Below the pieces are notes generated by a model. It was not told the DNA's origin. It saw nothing but the letters and a program-made list of their open reading frames with translations, and searched no databases. Below are positions 33,466 through 42,251 of a DNA stretch of 46,952 nucleotides, one piece after another; the stretch's first letter is position 1, and each line of letters starts with the position of its first letter. Origin of the DNA: Firmicutes bacterium UBA2058 (GTDB lineage: Bacteria > Bacillota > Clostridia > Tissierellales > Sedimentibacteraceae). The stretch is taken from contig DDAM01000013.1 in the NCBI GenBank assembly GCA_002332905.1, positions 1 to 46,952 on the forward strand. The letters are read 5' to 3'. The position numbers and the translations under genes are program-made.

Positions 33466-34284
33466 ATGAAAAAATTTGGCTTAATAGGCGAAAAGCTTGG
33501 ACACACCTTTTCACCTATCATACATAGAGAAATATTAAAACATATAAATGTATCAGGTGAATATGGGATACTCGAGTTTGAAAGAAGTTGTGTTTCAAAC
33601 ATTGTTGACATTCTAAAAAATCGAAACTACAATGGTGCTAATGTTACTATCCCATACAAAACTGATATAATGCAATATTTAGATGAAATAAGTTATGAGG
33701 CTAAAAAAATAGGAGCAATTAATACTATTCATTTTTTAGAAAATAAAACAATAGGATATAATACTGATTATTTCGGTTTTGGTATGCTGCTTAATTATTA
33801 TAATATTGATATAAAAAATAAAAGTGCACTCATACTTGGAACTGGTGGAGCTTCAAGAGCTGTAACTCAGTATTTAGAAGATAATTACATTAAATCCATA
33901 CAATTTGCTAGTACTAATGTTGAAAGCTCTAAAAATAAATATGCTGGGTATAATATTCATAGCTATGAAAAGCTAAATGAGCTTGAAAAAACAGATATTG
34001 TTATTAATTGTACGCCTGTTGGAATGTTTAAAGACAAGGACAATACTCCTATTAGCAAAGAGAATCTTTATAAATTTGATGTGGCAGTTGATTTAATTTA
34101 TAATCCTTTAGAAACTACATTCTTAAGGCAAGCAAGAGAGCAAGGACTAAAAACTGCAAATGGTTTATATATGTTGGTTGCGCAAGCTGTTAAGTCTCAA
34201 GAAATTTGGAATAATACTACAATAGATAATGAAATAATAGATAATATTAATTATTTGCTATTACAGGAGCTTAAAAATGAGTAA
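33466..34284 (+). CDS. aroE: Shikimate dehydrogenase
   Basis: The 272-residue NADPH enzyme reduces 3-dehydroshikimate. It has GLIGEKLGHTFSPIIH, the substrate motif NVTIPYKTDIM, GTGGASRAV for NADP and NCTPVGMF. A mosaic hairpin block and GAGG precede the ATG. It overlaps aroK by 8 bases. Confidence 0.93.
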   Translation: MKKFGLIGEKLGHTFSPIIHREILKHINVSGEYGILEFERSCVSNIVDILKNRNYNGANVTIPYKTDIMQYLDEISYEAKKIGAINTIHFLENKTIGYNTDYFGFGMLLNYYNIDIKNKSALILGTGGASRAVTQYLEDNYIKSIQFASTNVESSKNKYAGYNIHSYEKLNELEKTDIVINCTPVGMFKDKDNTPISKENLYKFDVAVDLIYNPLETTFLRQAREQGLKTANGLYMLVAQAVKSQEIWNNTTIDNEIIDNINYLLLQELKNE

Positions 34285-34765
34285 AAACATTGTTCTAATT
34301 GGTATGCCAGGCTGCGGAAAGAGTACAATAGGCTATGAGCTTTCTAAAAAATTATCTTTGAAATTTATAGATGTTGATACATATATAGAAAAAAATGAAG
34401 AAATGACTATAAGCAGTATGTTTGAAATTAGCGAAGAGTATTTTAGACAAATAGAAAGCAAATATATTGAAAAAATAAGTAAATTTAATTCTACTGTAAT
34501 TTCAACAGGCGGTGGAGTAGTAAAAAATGAGTGTAATATGTTGTTGTTGAAAAAAAGCTCTGTTATAATATATATAAATAGAAAAATAGAAGATATAATC
34601 AGTGATATAGATGATAGTATCAGACCCTTGTTGAAGGATAATAAAGAAAGATTATATGAATTATATAGACAAAGACATCATTTATATCAAAAGTATTGCG
34701 ATATAGAGGTTTTAAATGACAGTGATATTTTATCCATAGTAGAAAAAATCTGTGGTATGACATAG
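34277..34765 (+). CDS. aroK: Shikimate kinase
   Basis: The 162-residue P-loop kinase has Walker A GMPGCGKST, the substrate-binding DVDTYIE, FRQIESKYI and STGGGVVKN, with the lid arginine in SIRPLL. It phosphorylates shikimate with ATP. The length is typical. Confidence 0.93.
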   Translation: MSKNIVLIGMPGCGKSTIGYELSKKLSLKFIDVDTYIEKNEEMTISSMFEISEEYFRQIESKYIEKISKFNSTVISTGGGVVKNECNMLLLKKSSVIIYINRKIEDIISDIDDSIRPLLKDNKERLYELYRQRHHLYQKYCDIEVLNDSDILSIVEKICGMT

Positions 34766-34801
34766 TTTAGACTATAGTATATTAATTGGAGAGGTATTTA
34801 T

Positions 34802-35224
34802 ATGAAGATTTACGTGATAAATGGACCAAACCTTAACTTTTTAGGTATAAGAGAGCAAGGCGTGTACGGTAATGATACATACGAGGATTTGTGCATGTAT
34901 ATAAATAAAGAAGCAAAAAAATTAAATGTAGAAGTAGAGCTTTTTCAAAGCAATATAGAAGGTGAGATAATTAATTTTATACAGGATGCGTACAAAAATG
35001 CTGATGGTATAGTTATAAATCCAGGAGCCTATACACATTATAGCATTGCCATATTTGATGCTATTAAATCGGTAAATCTACCCACAATCGAAGTTCATTT
35101 AAGCAATATTTATAAAAGGGAAGAATTCAGACACAAATCAGTAACTGCACCTGCATGTATAGGACAAATATCTGGATTTGGATTTTTAGGCTATAAACTA
35201 GCATTAGAAGCACTTTTAAAATAA
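34802..35224 (+). CDS. aroQ: 3-dehydroquinate dehydratase, type II
   Basis: The 140-residue enzyme dehydrates 3-dehydroquinate to 3-dehydroshikimate. It has INGPNLNFLGIREQGVYG with the catalytic Tyr, NPGAYTHYSIAIFDAI and EVHLSNIYKREEFRHKS. It completes the set of shikimate enzymes from DAHP to chorismate in this operon. GGAGAGG precedes the ATG. Confidence 0.95.
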   Translation: MKIYVINGPNLNFLGIREQGVYGNDTYEDLCMYINKEAKKLNVEVELFQSNIEGEIINFIQDAYKNADGIVINPGAYTHYSIAIFDAIKSVNLPTIEVHLSNIYKREEFRHKSVTAPACIGQISGFGFLGYKLALEALLK

Positions 35225-35336
35225 TCAATCAATTCGGAAATGACCGTTTATATTGATAATTTGGTTAAAACATAATTATAATAAGATTATTAATACATGT
35301 TTTTATATAATCTTGGAAATTGGAGGAGGATGCTAT

Positions 35337-35543
35337 ATGATAAAAAAATCTCTTAAAAGTGCGATTGGTGTGAGCCTCGGAATTACAATTGGAGGATGTG
35401 TTTTACCTAGAATATTTTTCAGTAATTTATATAACAACACATGGCCGCCGATTTGGCAACAGGCCATTCTTTATTTTATTGCGGGATATGCTGTATCATT
35501 TCTTGTATATTTGATAATAAATTGGATAAAGTCTAAAAAATGA
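35337..35543 (+). CDS. Small membrane protein of unknown function
   Basis: The 68-residue protein starts at ATG 35337 after a strong GGAGGAGG (35322-35329). It has two hydrophobic segments, about residues 8-27 (SAIGVSLGITIGGCVLPRIF) and 42-63 (QAILYFIAGYAVSFLVYLII), and a basic C-terminus (KSKK). I do not recognise a family. A longer frame from 35253 has no ribosome binding site. It stands alone, between the aromatic operon and a terminator. Confidence 0.6.
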   Translation: MIKKSLKSAIGVSLGITIGGCVLPRIFFSNLYNNTWPPIWQQAILYFIAGYAVSFLVYLIINWIKSKK

Positions 35544-35605
35544 TTTTCAAAAGCTATATTGAAATGATGAGTATAATCTTAATTAATACAAGTTGTTATA
35601 ACTTA

Positions 35606-35676
35606 AATATAATTATACATATTATAACTACCAATTATAATTATTGAATTGGTAGTTTTTTTATTGAAAATATGAG
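35606..35676 (+). repeat. Direct repeat R1 containing a terminator
   Basis: AACTACCAATT (35626-35636) pairs with AATTGGTAGTT (35647-35657) and a T-run follows. The whole ~70-base block, including flanks, is repeated at 37278-37345 on the other side of the XRE/CPBP genes. The rest of the 35544-35906 gap shows nothing else except an inverted TTGATTG/CAATCAA pair (35833-35839, 35868-35874) before the XRE gene. Confidence 0.75.
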
Positions 35677-35906
35677 TAAGTTAGTTAGAAAAACTAAAAT
35701 CTTTAGAATATTTACATTGACAATTTAACATTGATAATTAGTGAAAAATGTTTTATGATAATTGGTATTACTACATATTATAATCTGCATTATAAATGCG
35801 ATTGGAAAGCTAATGTAACATAAATGTTAATTTTGATTGACAAGGTTCAAACCATAATTGGTAGAAGCAATCAAGGCAAAAGGATACAATAAAGTGAGGT
35901 GAGGAA

Positions 35907-36284
35907 ATGAGTTTTGGAGAAAATCTATTGGCATTACGGAAAGGAAAAAATATATCACAAGATGGACTTGGAGGACAACTTAATGTTTCAAGACAAACCA
36001 TATCGAAATGGGAACTAGATGAGACTACTCCCGAAATGGAAAAACTGATTCTGTTGTCCGAATTTTTCAATGTCTCAATTGATGAGCTAATAAAAGGGAA
36101 AAATCCACAACCTATAGTTAAAAATGATACTATTGAAATAGAGTATACAAAAACAAAAAAAACTGAACGAAATATAATTTTTTTTCTGTTAAAAATCGCA
36201 GGTATTACAATAGGTGGCTTATTGCTTATAGACATAATTGTAATGATAATATATTTCTTAATAAACGGTTTTCCGCCATTATAA
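35907..36284 (+). CDS. XRE-family regulator with C-terminal membrane anchor
   Basis: The 125-residue protein has an HTH_3 domain at residues about 5-60 (LGGQLNVSRQTISKWELDETTPEME). A charged linker follows, then a hydrophobic segment at about 90-120 that should anchor it in the membrane. Membrane-tethered XRE proteins often work with a neighbouring protease or sensor. The next gene is a CPBP intramembrane protease only 17 bases away. I infer that the pair forms a regulatory unit. AGTGAGGTGAGG precedes the ATG. Confidence 0.78.
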   Translation: MSFGENLLALRKGKNISQDGLGGQLNVSRQTISKWELDETTPEMEKLILLSEFFNVSIDELIKGKNPQPIVKNDTIEIEYTKTKKTERNIIFFLLKIAGITIGGLLLIDIIVMIIYFLINGFPPL

Positions 36285-36301
36285 TAATAAGGAGAACATA
36301 A

Positions 36302-37228
36302 ATGAAAAAAATACTAGAAATGATTAGCCCTTTTAACGCAAAAGAAGACATGCCGATCGCTTTATATATCTTTAAAAAGTTGTTGGCTTTTGTTCTTATC
36401 TTTTTTGTATCAATGATATTAGCAGAAGGTGTAGTAATAATTGCTCACTATATAATGGGATACAATGTGTTGCAAGGCGAAATGCTATCCATAGAAGCTA
36501 TGACACTAATGAAATATTATGGTTTTGCAATATTTATAATGGTTACTATGCTTTATTGCAAATATATTGAAAAGCGTTCAATAAAATCAATGGGTTTCAA
36601 TGATAAAATTTTAGGATATTTAAAAGGCATTCTAGTTGGGATTGCTTTGTTAACTGTATCCATTGGCATAATAATGCTGACAGGGAACATTACATACAAC
36701 GGAGTTTTAGAAAATACCGATTATCTAACTATCATAGCATTTTCAGGTGCATTTATTATTCAAGGTGCAATGGAAGAAACTTTATGCAGAGGATTTTTAA
36801 TGACATCACTTTCGAAAAGGCTTTCAATTCCATTTACAATTCTTATTAGTTCTTTAGCTTTTGCAGCACCACATTTTTCTTCACTTTTTGCAGGAAATTT
36901 TATTTATAGTTTTGTTGGATTTGTTAATTTATTATTAGTCTCAACTATATTTTCTTTGCTCATTATTAATGGAAAGAATATATGGATAGCTTGCGGTATG
37001 CATAGCTTTTGGAATTTCTGTCTTTTCAATATTTTTGGACTTAATTTAAGTGGGTCTAATAAAAAAGCAACAGCAATTTTTGATTTTAGTACAAATAGTG
37101 AAAACATTCTAAATGGCGGTACATATGGAATTGAAGCAAGTATCATAACAACAACAGTTTTAGTTGTGAGCACTGTATTTTTAATCCTAAAATACAGAAA
37201 AAACAAGGTTCAAAGTATTGAATTTTAA
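36302..37228 (+). CDS. CPBP-family intramembrane metalloprotease
   Basis: The 308-residue membrane protein has about eight transmembrane segments and the CPBP (Rce1/Abi) motif. Glu158-Glu159 with Arg163 occur in MEETLCRGF, and the metal histidine is His191 in FAAPHF. A third motif is likely at MHSFWNFCLF. Bacterial members are linked to bacteriocin maturation, immunity and membrane-bound regulator cleavage. It may process the anchored XRE protein encoded just before it; only context supports that. Confidence 0.85.
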   Translation: MKKILEMISPFNAKEDMPIALYIFKKLLAFVLIFFVSMILAEGVVIIAHYIMGYNVLQGEMLSIEAMTLMKYYGFAIFIMVTMLYCKYIEKRSIKSMGFNDKILGYLKGILVGIALLTVSIGIIMLTGNITYNGVLENTDYLTIIAFSGAFIIQGAMEETLCRGFLMTSLSKRLSIPFTILISSLAFAAPHFSSLFAGNFIYSFVGFVNLLLVSTIFSLLIINGKNIWIACGMHSFWNFCLFNIFGLNLSGSNKKATAIFDFSTNSENILNGGTYGIEASIITTTVLVVSTVFLILKYRKNKVQSIEF

Positions 37229-37277
37229 TATATGAACTAAATGAGCATAATTTAACTTAAACAAATTAATGTAATGA

Positions 37278-37345
37278 ATATAATTATATATACTATAACT
37301 ACCAATTATCATATTGAATTGGTAGTTTTTTTATGGAAAATGAGT
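37278..37345 (+). repeat. Direct repeat R2 containing a terminator
   Basis: AACTACCAATT (37297-37307) pairs with AATTGGTAGTT (37317-37327) and a T-run follows. It is nearly the same as R1 over about 70 bases, with a 3-base gap in the loop and a 2-base gap after the T-run. Between here and pstS (37346-37669) lie a doubtful 36-codon frame and the Pho boxes. Confidence 0.75.
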
Positions 37346-37521
37346 GATTTGTATGTAGTAATAATTACTACCAATGATTTATATGAAACTTCTGCTGAAG
37401 GCAAAGTTTATAATATATCAGCTGTTGACGATACTATTAATAATTTATGACTAAAAAATATTAAAAATGTTGAAACTATCTGTAAGAAGTATATAAAACA
37501 TATAAGAATTATTTAAAAGCC

Positions 37522-37560
37522 TTAACACAATCTTAACATTCAATTAACATTAATAAAACA
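37522..37560 (+). promoter_or_regulatory. Pho box upstream of pstS
   Basis: TTAACA occurs at 37522, 37533 and 37544, each exactly 11 bases apart. A weaker fourth copy (AAAACA) is at 37555. This is the direct-repeat pattern bound by PhoP dimers in Bacillus. A TATTAT -10 lies at 37581-37586, so the box covers the -35 region. Confidence 0.88.
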
Positions 37561-37669
37561 ATTGTTAAATTTATTGATGTTATTATTAGTACATAAATAC
37601 TAATCCCATTTAAAACCTTTTATTGAGATAAGTATAAGAAAGAATTGAAAATGAAGGAGATAATAAAAA

Positions 37670-38563
37670 ATGAAAAATAAAAAAATAAAACAGATTTTAA
37701 CAGCAGCATTATCGTTAGCATTAGTAATAGGTATGGTTGGTTGTTCAAATGGTAACAACGGTAACAAAGATAACAATAATAATAGCAGCAATAATAACAA
37801 TAATAATCAAACTCAAACCTCACTGTCTGGCAGTATAAATGCTGGAGGCTCAACATCAGTAGAGAAGGCAGCTAAAACAGCATTAGAAGAATTTGTAGCG
37901 CTTAACCCAGATGTAACATTTGAATATGATGCTACAGGTTCATCAACTGGAATTAAAAACGTAAAAGATGGTACTTACAAGCTTGGATTTTCTTCTAGAG
38001 AGTTAAAGGAAGAAGAAAAAGCGGGAATTGAATACAAAACAATAGCTCTTGATGGTATCGCATTAGCTATTAACCCTAGTAATGGAGTTGAAAACTTAAC
38101 ATTAGAGCAAATTAAAGGCATTTATACTGGAGAAATAACAAACTGGTTAGAGCTTGGTGGAAATGATGCAGATATAGTTGTAGTATCTAGAGAAAATGGC
38201 TCTGGAACAAGAAGCGCATTTGAAGAGATAGTAGGTATAGGCGATTTATTAACACAAAAGGCAATAATAAAAAGTGGTAATGGAGAAGTAGCTTCATATG
38301 TTGCAGGTGAACCAAATGCTATAGGATACACTTCATTTGTAACTTTAGAATCAAACTCGGATAAAATCAAAGGTGTTCAAGTAGAAGGTGTTACTCCTGA
38401 AGTAACAAATGTTCAAAATGAATCTTATAAATTATCAAGACCATTTATAATGATATATGATACAACTAAAATAAACGATGCAGAAAAAGCATTTGTAGAC
38501 TTCTTATTTACTGAAGAAGGCCAAGATTTAATGGGAGAAGCGGGAGCTATAAAGATAAAATAA
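37670..38563 (+). CDS. pstS: Phosphate-binding lipoprotein PstS
   Basis: The 297-residue protein has a lipoprotein signal peptide with Cys25 in MVGCSN. A low-complexity Asn-rich linker (about residues 27-46) follows, then the PstS fold. Phosphate-loop motifs are GGSTSVEKAA, DATGSSTGIKN and SRENGSGTRSAFEE. It captures phosphate outside the membrane for PstCAB. Pho boxes before it and phoU-phoP-phoR at the end of the operon indicate control by phosphate starvation. Confidence 0.94.
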   Translation: MKNKKIKQILTAALSLALVIGMVGCSNGNNGNKDNNNNSSNNNNNNQTQTSLSGSINAGGSTSVEKAAKTALEEFVALNPDVTFEYDATGSSTGIKNVKDGTYKLGFSSRELKEEEKAGIEYKTIALDGIALAINPSNGVENLTLEQIKGIYTGEITNWLELGGNDADIVVVSRENGSGTRSAFEEIVGIGDLLTQKAIIKSGNGEVASYVAGEPNAIGYTSFVTLESNSDKIKGVQVEGVTPEVTNVQNESYKLSRPFIMIYDTTKINDAEKAFVDFLFTEEGQDLMGEAGAIKIK

Positions 38564-38575
38564 TAAGAGGTAATT

Positions 38576-39475
38576 ATGAAAAATGAAAGATTAGGTCAAG
38601 TCACATTAGATAAAGTATTTCATACAATATTCTTAATAAGTGCTTGTATTGCAATTTTAGCAGTTCTTTCAATAACAATATTTATTTTCTCAAAGGGTAT
38701 TCAGCCTTTTTTAAAAGGTAATGCGGAAGGAAATTATTCTATAATTAAATTCCTAACTGGTACCTATTGGAAGCCATCTAATAATATTTATGGTATAGGA
38801 TATATGATAGTAGCATCAATATTTGCTACAATAGGAGCTCTTATTATAGGAGTTCCTATAAGTCTTTTAACTGCAATATTTATAGCTGAATTGGCACCAA
38901 AGAAAATAGCAAGTGTTGTTAGAACAATAATAGAGCTTTTGGCCAGTATCCCCTCAGTACTATATGGAGTGTTTGGATATGCAGTAATAGTTAAATTCGT
39001 TAGAAGTATTTCACCGTATAACATAGGAGATTCGATGCTAAGTGTTATTCTAATACTTTCAATTATGATTCTTCCTACAGTAGTTAGTATAAGTGAAAGT
39101 GCAATTAGAGCTGTTCCTAGTGCATATAAAGAGGCTGCATATGGATTAGGAGCAACAAAAACAGAGGTTATTTTTAAAACAATACTTCCAGCAGGTAAAA
39201 GCGGTATTTTGGCAGCAGTAGTTTTAGGAGTTGGTAGAGCAATAGGAGAAACAATGGCTGTTATACTAGTTGCAGGAAATCCAGAGGGTAATATACCAAG
39301 AACTATTTTTGATCAAGTAAGGCTAATAACAAATAATATAGTATTAGAGCAAGGATATGCTTCAGGATTACACGAGGAAATGTTGTTTGCAACAGGAATT
39401 GTACTATTTATATTTATTATAATTGTAAATTTAACATTAAATAAAATTCAAAAGGGTATTGGTGAAACAAAATGA
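38576..39475 (+). CDS. pstC: Phosphate ABC permease PstC
   Basis: The 299-residue membrane protein has six transmembrane segments and the loops ELLASIPSVLYGVFGY, AVPSAYKEAAYGLGATKTEV and GVGRAIGETMAVILVAGN, typical of PstC. It starts 12 bases after pstS with AGAGG, and its end overlaps pstA by 4 bases (ATGATG). No terminator separates it from pstS, unlike the first system. Confidence 0.93.
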   Translation: MKNERLGQVTLDKVFHTIFLISACIAILAVLSITIFIFSKGIQPFLKGNAEGNYSIIKFLTGTYWKPSNNIYGIGYMIVASIFATIGALIIGVPISLLTAIFIAELAPKKIASVVRTIIELLASIPSVLYGVFGYAVIVKFVRSISPYNIGDSMLSVILILSIMILPTVVSISESAIRAVPSAYKEAAYGLGATKTEVIFKTILPAGKSGILAAVVLGVGRAIGETMAVILVAGNPEGNIPRTIFDQVRLITNNIVLEQGYASGLHEEMLFATGIVLFIFIIIVNLTLNKIQKGIGETK

Positions 39476-40617
39476 TGAATAGAAAATTAAAAGAAATTAT
39501 TTTAAAATCATTAATATATTTGTCAGCTGCTGTTTCAGTAGGAATTCTTTTGTTTATTGTAGGATTTATATTTAAAAATGGAATTGAAAAAATAGACCTT
39601 GATTTTTTAACAAGTGACAATAGTTCCGTTACACAGTATGTAGTCGTGGATTCAGATAGCAAATCATATAATATGCCAAAGGATTTGCCGGAAAATTCAA
39701 TATTCATTGATAAATACGGAATAGCAATATCTGATTCAAGTGAAAAAGATAAAGCTTTTTTAGTTAGTTATGTTGATAAGGATTCTCCTTTTAAGGATGC
39801 AAAAAATTTATCCAACAATAAATATGGTGTGAAAAATAACGATTTAATTAAAAAGATAAATAAATCAAATTCAGAAGATATAACACTTGATGAGGCAGAA
39901 AAAATACTTAATTCTGAAGAGAGTTTAAAAATAAAGATAACTAGACCTGGTGGCGGTATTTATCCAATGATAATATCAACACTTATGCTTATAGGATTGT
40001 CATTATTAATAGCGGTTCCAATAGGCGTGTTTGCAGCAATTTATCTTGTAGAATATGCAAAGGAAGGTAAACTATTAAGACTTATTAGATTTGCAACAGA
40101 AAGTCTTGCAGGTATTCCTTCAATAGTTTATGGCTTGTTTGGCATGATATTCTTTGTTAAGCTATTAGCTTTAGGACAATCTATGCTATCAGGTAGTTTA
40201 ACCTTAAGTATAATATTACTTCCAACTATTATAAGAACTACAGAAGAAACATTAAAAACTGTACCTCCAAGTTACAAAGAAGGTTCCTTTGCACTTGGAG
40301 CTAATAAGCTTCAAACCTTATGGAAGGTTATAATGCCTAACGCATTATCTGGAATTTTAGTAGCAGTTATATTATCAATAGGAAGAATAGTTGGAGAATC
40401 AGCTGCACTTTTATTTACAGCTGGTACATTTGCTAAGGTTCCAAAAGGATTCCTTGACTCAGGAGCATCATTAACTGTGAGAGCATATATGGAGGTTAAG
40501 GAATATGCAAATATAGAAATGGCATGTGGAATTGGTATAATACTGCTTTTAATTGTATTTGTGCTTAATATACTTACAAAGCTTATAACTAGAAAACTAA
40601 GGAAAGGAGAAAGCTAA
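39472..40617 (+). CDS. pstA: Phosphate ABC permease PstA with extra external domain
   Basis: At 381 residues it is about 90-100 longer than usual PstA. TM1 lies near residues 13-35, and the standard permease core resumes near residue 160 (GGGIYPMIISTLMLIGLSLL), with SLAGIPSIVYGLFG and VPPSYKEGSFALGANK. Between them about 120 hydrophilic residues should face outward. The part KYGVKNNDLIKKINKSNSED, then ITLDEAEKILNSEESLKIKI, looks like a PDZ fold (a Gly-x-x-x-x-D-x-I-x-x-I motif). Its partner is unknown. The pstB start overlaps its stop (TAATG). Confidence 0.9.
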   Translation: MMNRKLKEIILKSLIYLSAAVSVGILLFIVGFIFKNGIEKIDLDFLTSDNSSVTQYVVVDSDSKSYNMPKDLPENSIFIDKYGIAISDSSEKDKAFLVSYVDKDSPFKDAKNLSNNKYGVKNNDLIKKINKSNSEDITLDEAEKILNSEESLKIKITRPGGGIYPMIISTLMLIGLSLLIAVPIGVFAAIYLVEYAKEGKLLRLIRFATESLAGIPSIVYGLFGMIFFVKLLALGQSMLSGSLTLSIILLPTIIRTTEETLKTVPPSYKEGSFALGANKLQTLWKVIMPNALSGILVAVILSIGRIVGESAALLFTAGTFAKVPKGFLDSGASLTVRAYMEVKEYANIEMACGIGIILLLIVFVLNILTKLITRKLRKGES

Positions 40618-41378
40618 TGAATAACGTAAATAATAAGTTAACAATAGAAAATTTAGATTTTTATTATGGTGATTTTAAAGCCTTAAAAAATATAAATATG
40701 AATATAAAAGATAAAAGCGTTACAGCCTTTATAGGTCCTAGCGGATGTGGAAAATCAACTTTTTTAAGAACTTTAAATAGAATGAATGATTTAATTGAAA
40801 ATACGCGTGTTGATGGTATAATAAAGCTAGATGATAAAAATATTTATAACGAGGTTGACATAATAGCACTTAGAAAAAAGGTTGGAATGGTATTTCAAAA
40901 GCCTAATCCATTTCCTATGAGTGTTTATGATAATATAGTATATGGTCCTAAGCTTCATAGTAAAAAATCAAAGGCTGAGCTTGATGAAATTGTTGAAAAA
41001 AGCTTAATTGGTGCAGCGCTTTGGGATGAGGTAAAAGACAGACTAAAAAAAAGTGCATTGAGCTTATCAGGAGGTCAACAGCAAAGGCTATGTATTGCAA
41101 GAGCATTGGCTGTAGAGCCAGATGTTTTGTTAATGGATGAGCCGACAAGTGCTTTAGACCCTATTGCAACAGGTAAAATTGAAGATTTAATATATGATCT
41201 TAAAAAGAACTATACTATAATTATAGTAACTCACTCAATGTATCAAGCAGCAAGAGTTTCAGATAACACAGCATTTTTCTTATCTGGAGAGATGATAGAA
41301 TATGACAACACTAAAAAGATATTCTCTAATCCTTTCAATAAGAAAACAGAAGAATATGTTACAGGTAGATTTGGCTAA
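40617..41378 (+). CDS. pstB: Phosphate ABC ATPase PstB
   Basis: The 253-residue ATPase has Walker A GPSGCGKST, FLRTLNRMNDLIENTRVDG, GMVFQKPNPFPMSVYDNI, signature LSGGQQQRLCIARAL and Walker B VLLMDEPTSALDP. These are the diagnostic PstB segments. It powers phosphate import with PstC and PstA. Confidence 0.96.
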   Translation: MNNVNNKLTIENLDFYYGDFKALKNINMNIKDKSVTAFIGPSGCGKSTFLRTLNRMNDLIENTRVDGIIKLDDKNIYNEVDIIALRKKVGMVFQKPNPFPMSVYDNIVYGPKLHSKKSKAELDEIVEKSLIGAALWDEVKDRLKKSALSLSGGQQQRLCIARALAVEPDVLLMDEPTSALDPIATGKIEDLIYDLKKNYTIIIVTHSMYQAARVSDNTAFFLSGEMIEYDNTKKIFSNPFNKKTEEYVTGRFG

Positions 41379-41381
41379 AAA

Positions 41382-41503
41382 AGTGAAGAAAAAACACTCT
41401 TCACTCTATGGAAGAATCAAAAAAACGATTCTTCATTAATTAAAGAAACTTTAGATTATGGAATATGCGTAGCATATTCTAAATGTCTCAACAAAGTTGA
41501 GAC
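41382..41503 (+). repeat. Five tandem mosaic hairpins, classes E, D, G, B, C
   Basis: Between pstB and phoU five hairpins stand in a row. They are AGTGAAGA/TCTTCACT (41382-41405), GAAGAATC/GATTCTTC (41411-41434), TAAAG/CTTTA (41441-41453), GAATATGC/GCATATTC (41461-41479) and GTCTCAAC/GTTGAGAC (41485-41503). Three are followed by TATGG- or TATGTGG-like words. The array runs straight into the phoU ribosome binding site. It is the longest array of this family in the window. Confidence 0.75.
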
Positions 41504-41521
41504 TATGTGGAGGAAGAAAAC

Positions 41522-42172
41522 ATGAGAAATCAATATAACAATGAGTTAAGTAAATTAAATGAAGAAATATTAAATTTTGGCGCCATGGCAGAAAAAATTG
41601 TAGGCATGGCAATAGAATCATTAATTAGCCAAAATACAAATTTAGCTCTTGAAACAATTGCATTTGAAGATGAGATGGATAAAAAGGCCGAAGAGCTTGA
41701 AAATCAATGCTTAGACATACTAGCGCTTCAACAACCTATGGCAAAGGATTTAAGAATAGTTGCATCAGTTATAAAAATGATTGCTGATATAGAGCGTATA
41801 GGTGATTTAAGCGAGAATATCGCAGAAGCAACAATAAAAATAGGTAATGAGGAATTTATAAAACCTCTAATTGATATACCTAAAATGGCCGATATCGCTC
41901 GTGACATGATTAAGAAAGCCTTGGAGTGCTATGTTAAAGAGGATGTATCATTAGCTTATAAAGTAGCTACAATGGATGATATAGTGGATAATATATTTAA
42001 AGACGTTAGTACAGAAATATTTTATTTAATAAATAAAGAAATAAGTTTTATACACCAAGGTATGCAGCTACTTTTAGTAGCTAGATTTTTAGAAAGAATA
42101 GCTGATCATACAACTAATATTTGTGAAGGTGTTAATTACATTGTAACTGGCAATAAAAAATTTGATGCTTAA
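41522..42172 (+). CDS. phoU: Phosphate signalling protein PhoU
   Basis: The 216-residue all-helical protein has two PhoU repeats, each with the metal-binding E(D)xxxD pattern: KMIADIERIGDLSENIAE and ARFLERIADHTTNICE. It links PstB activity to the PhoR kinase and restrains the Pho response. ATG 41522 is chosen because GGAGGAAG lies 8 bases before it; GTG 41507 would place the ribosome binding site inside the gene. Confidence 0.94.
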   Translation: MRNQYNNELSKLNEEILNFGAMAEKIVGMAIESLISQNTNLALETIAFEDEMDKKAEELENQCLDILALQQPMAKDLRIVASVIKMIADIERIGDLSENIAEATIKIGNEEFIKPLIDIPKMADIARDMIKKALECYVKEDVSLAYKVATMDDIVDNIFKDVSTEIFYLINKEISFIHQGMQLLLVARFLERIADHTTNICEGVNYIVTGNKKFDA

Positions 42173-42251
42173 TTAGATTATTAATAGACGGGCACATATA
42201 TAGTAGACTTAGAGTAAACCTATAGATAATATTTATTAAAGGAGCTTAAAA

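Noticed and set aside
37340..37450. 36-codon open frame after direct repeat R2
   Set aside because: No ribosome binding site, starts inside the repeat, not recognisable; may be a remnant but cannot be supported.
41507..41521. GTG start for phoU
   Set aside because: It would put the GGAGGAAG ribosome binding site inside the coding region; ATG 41522 is better placed.
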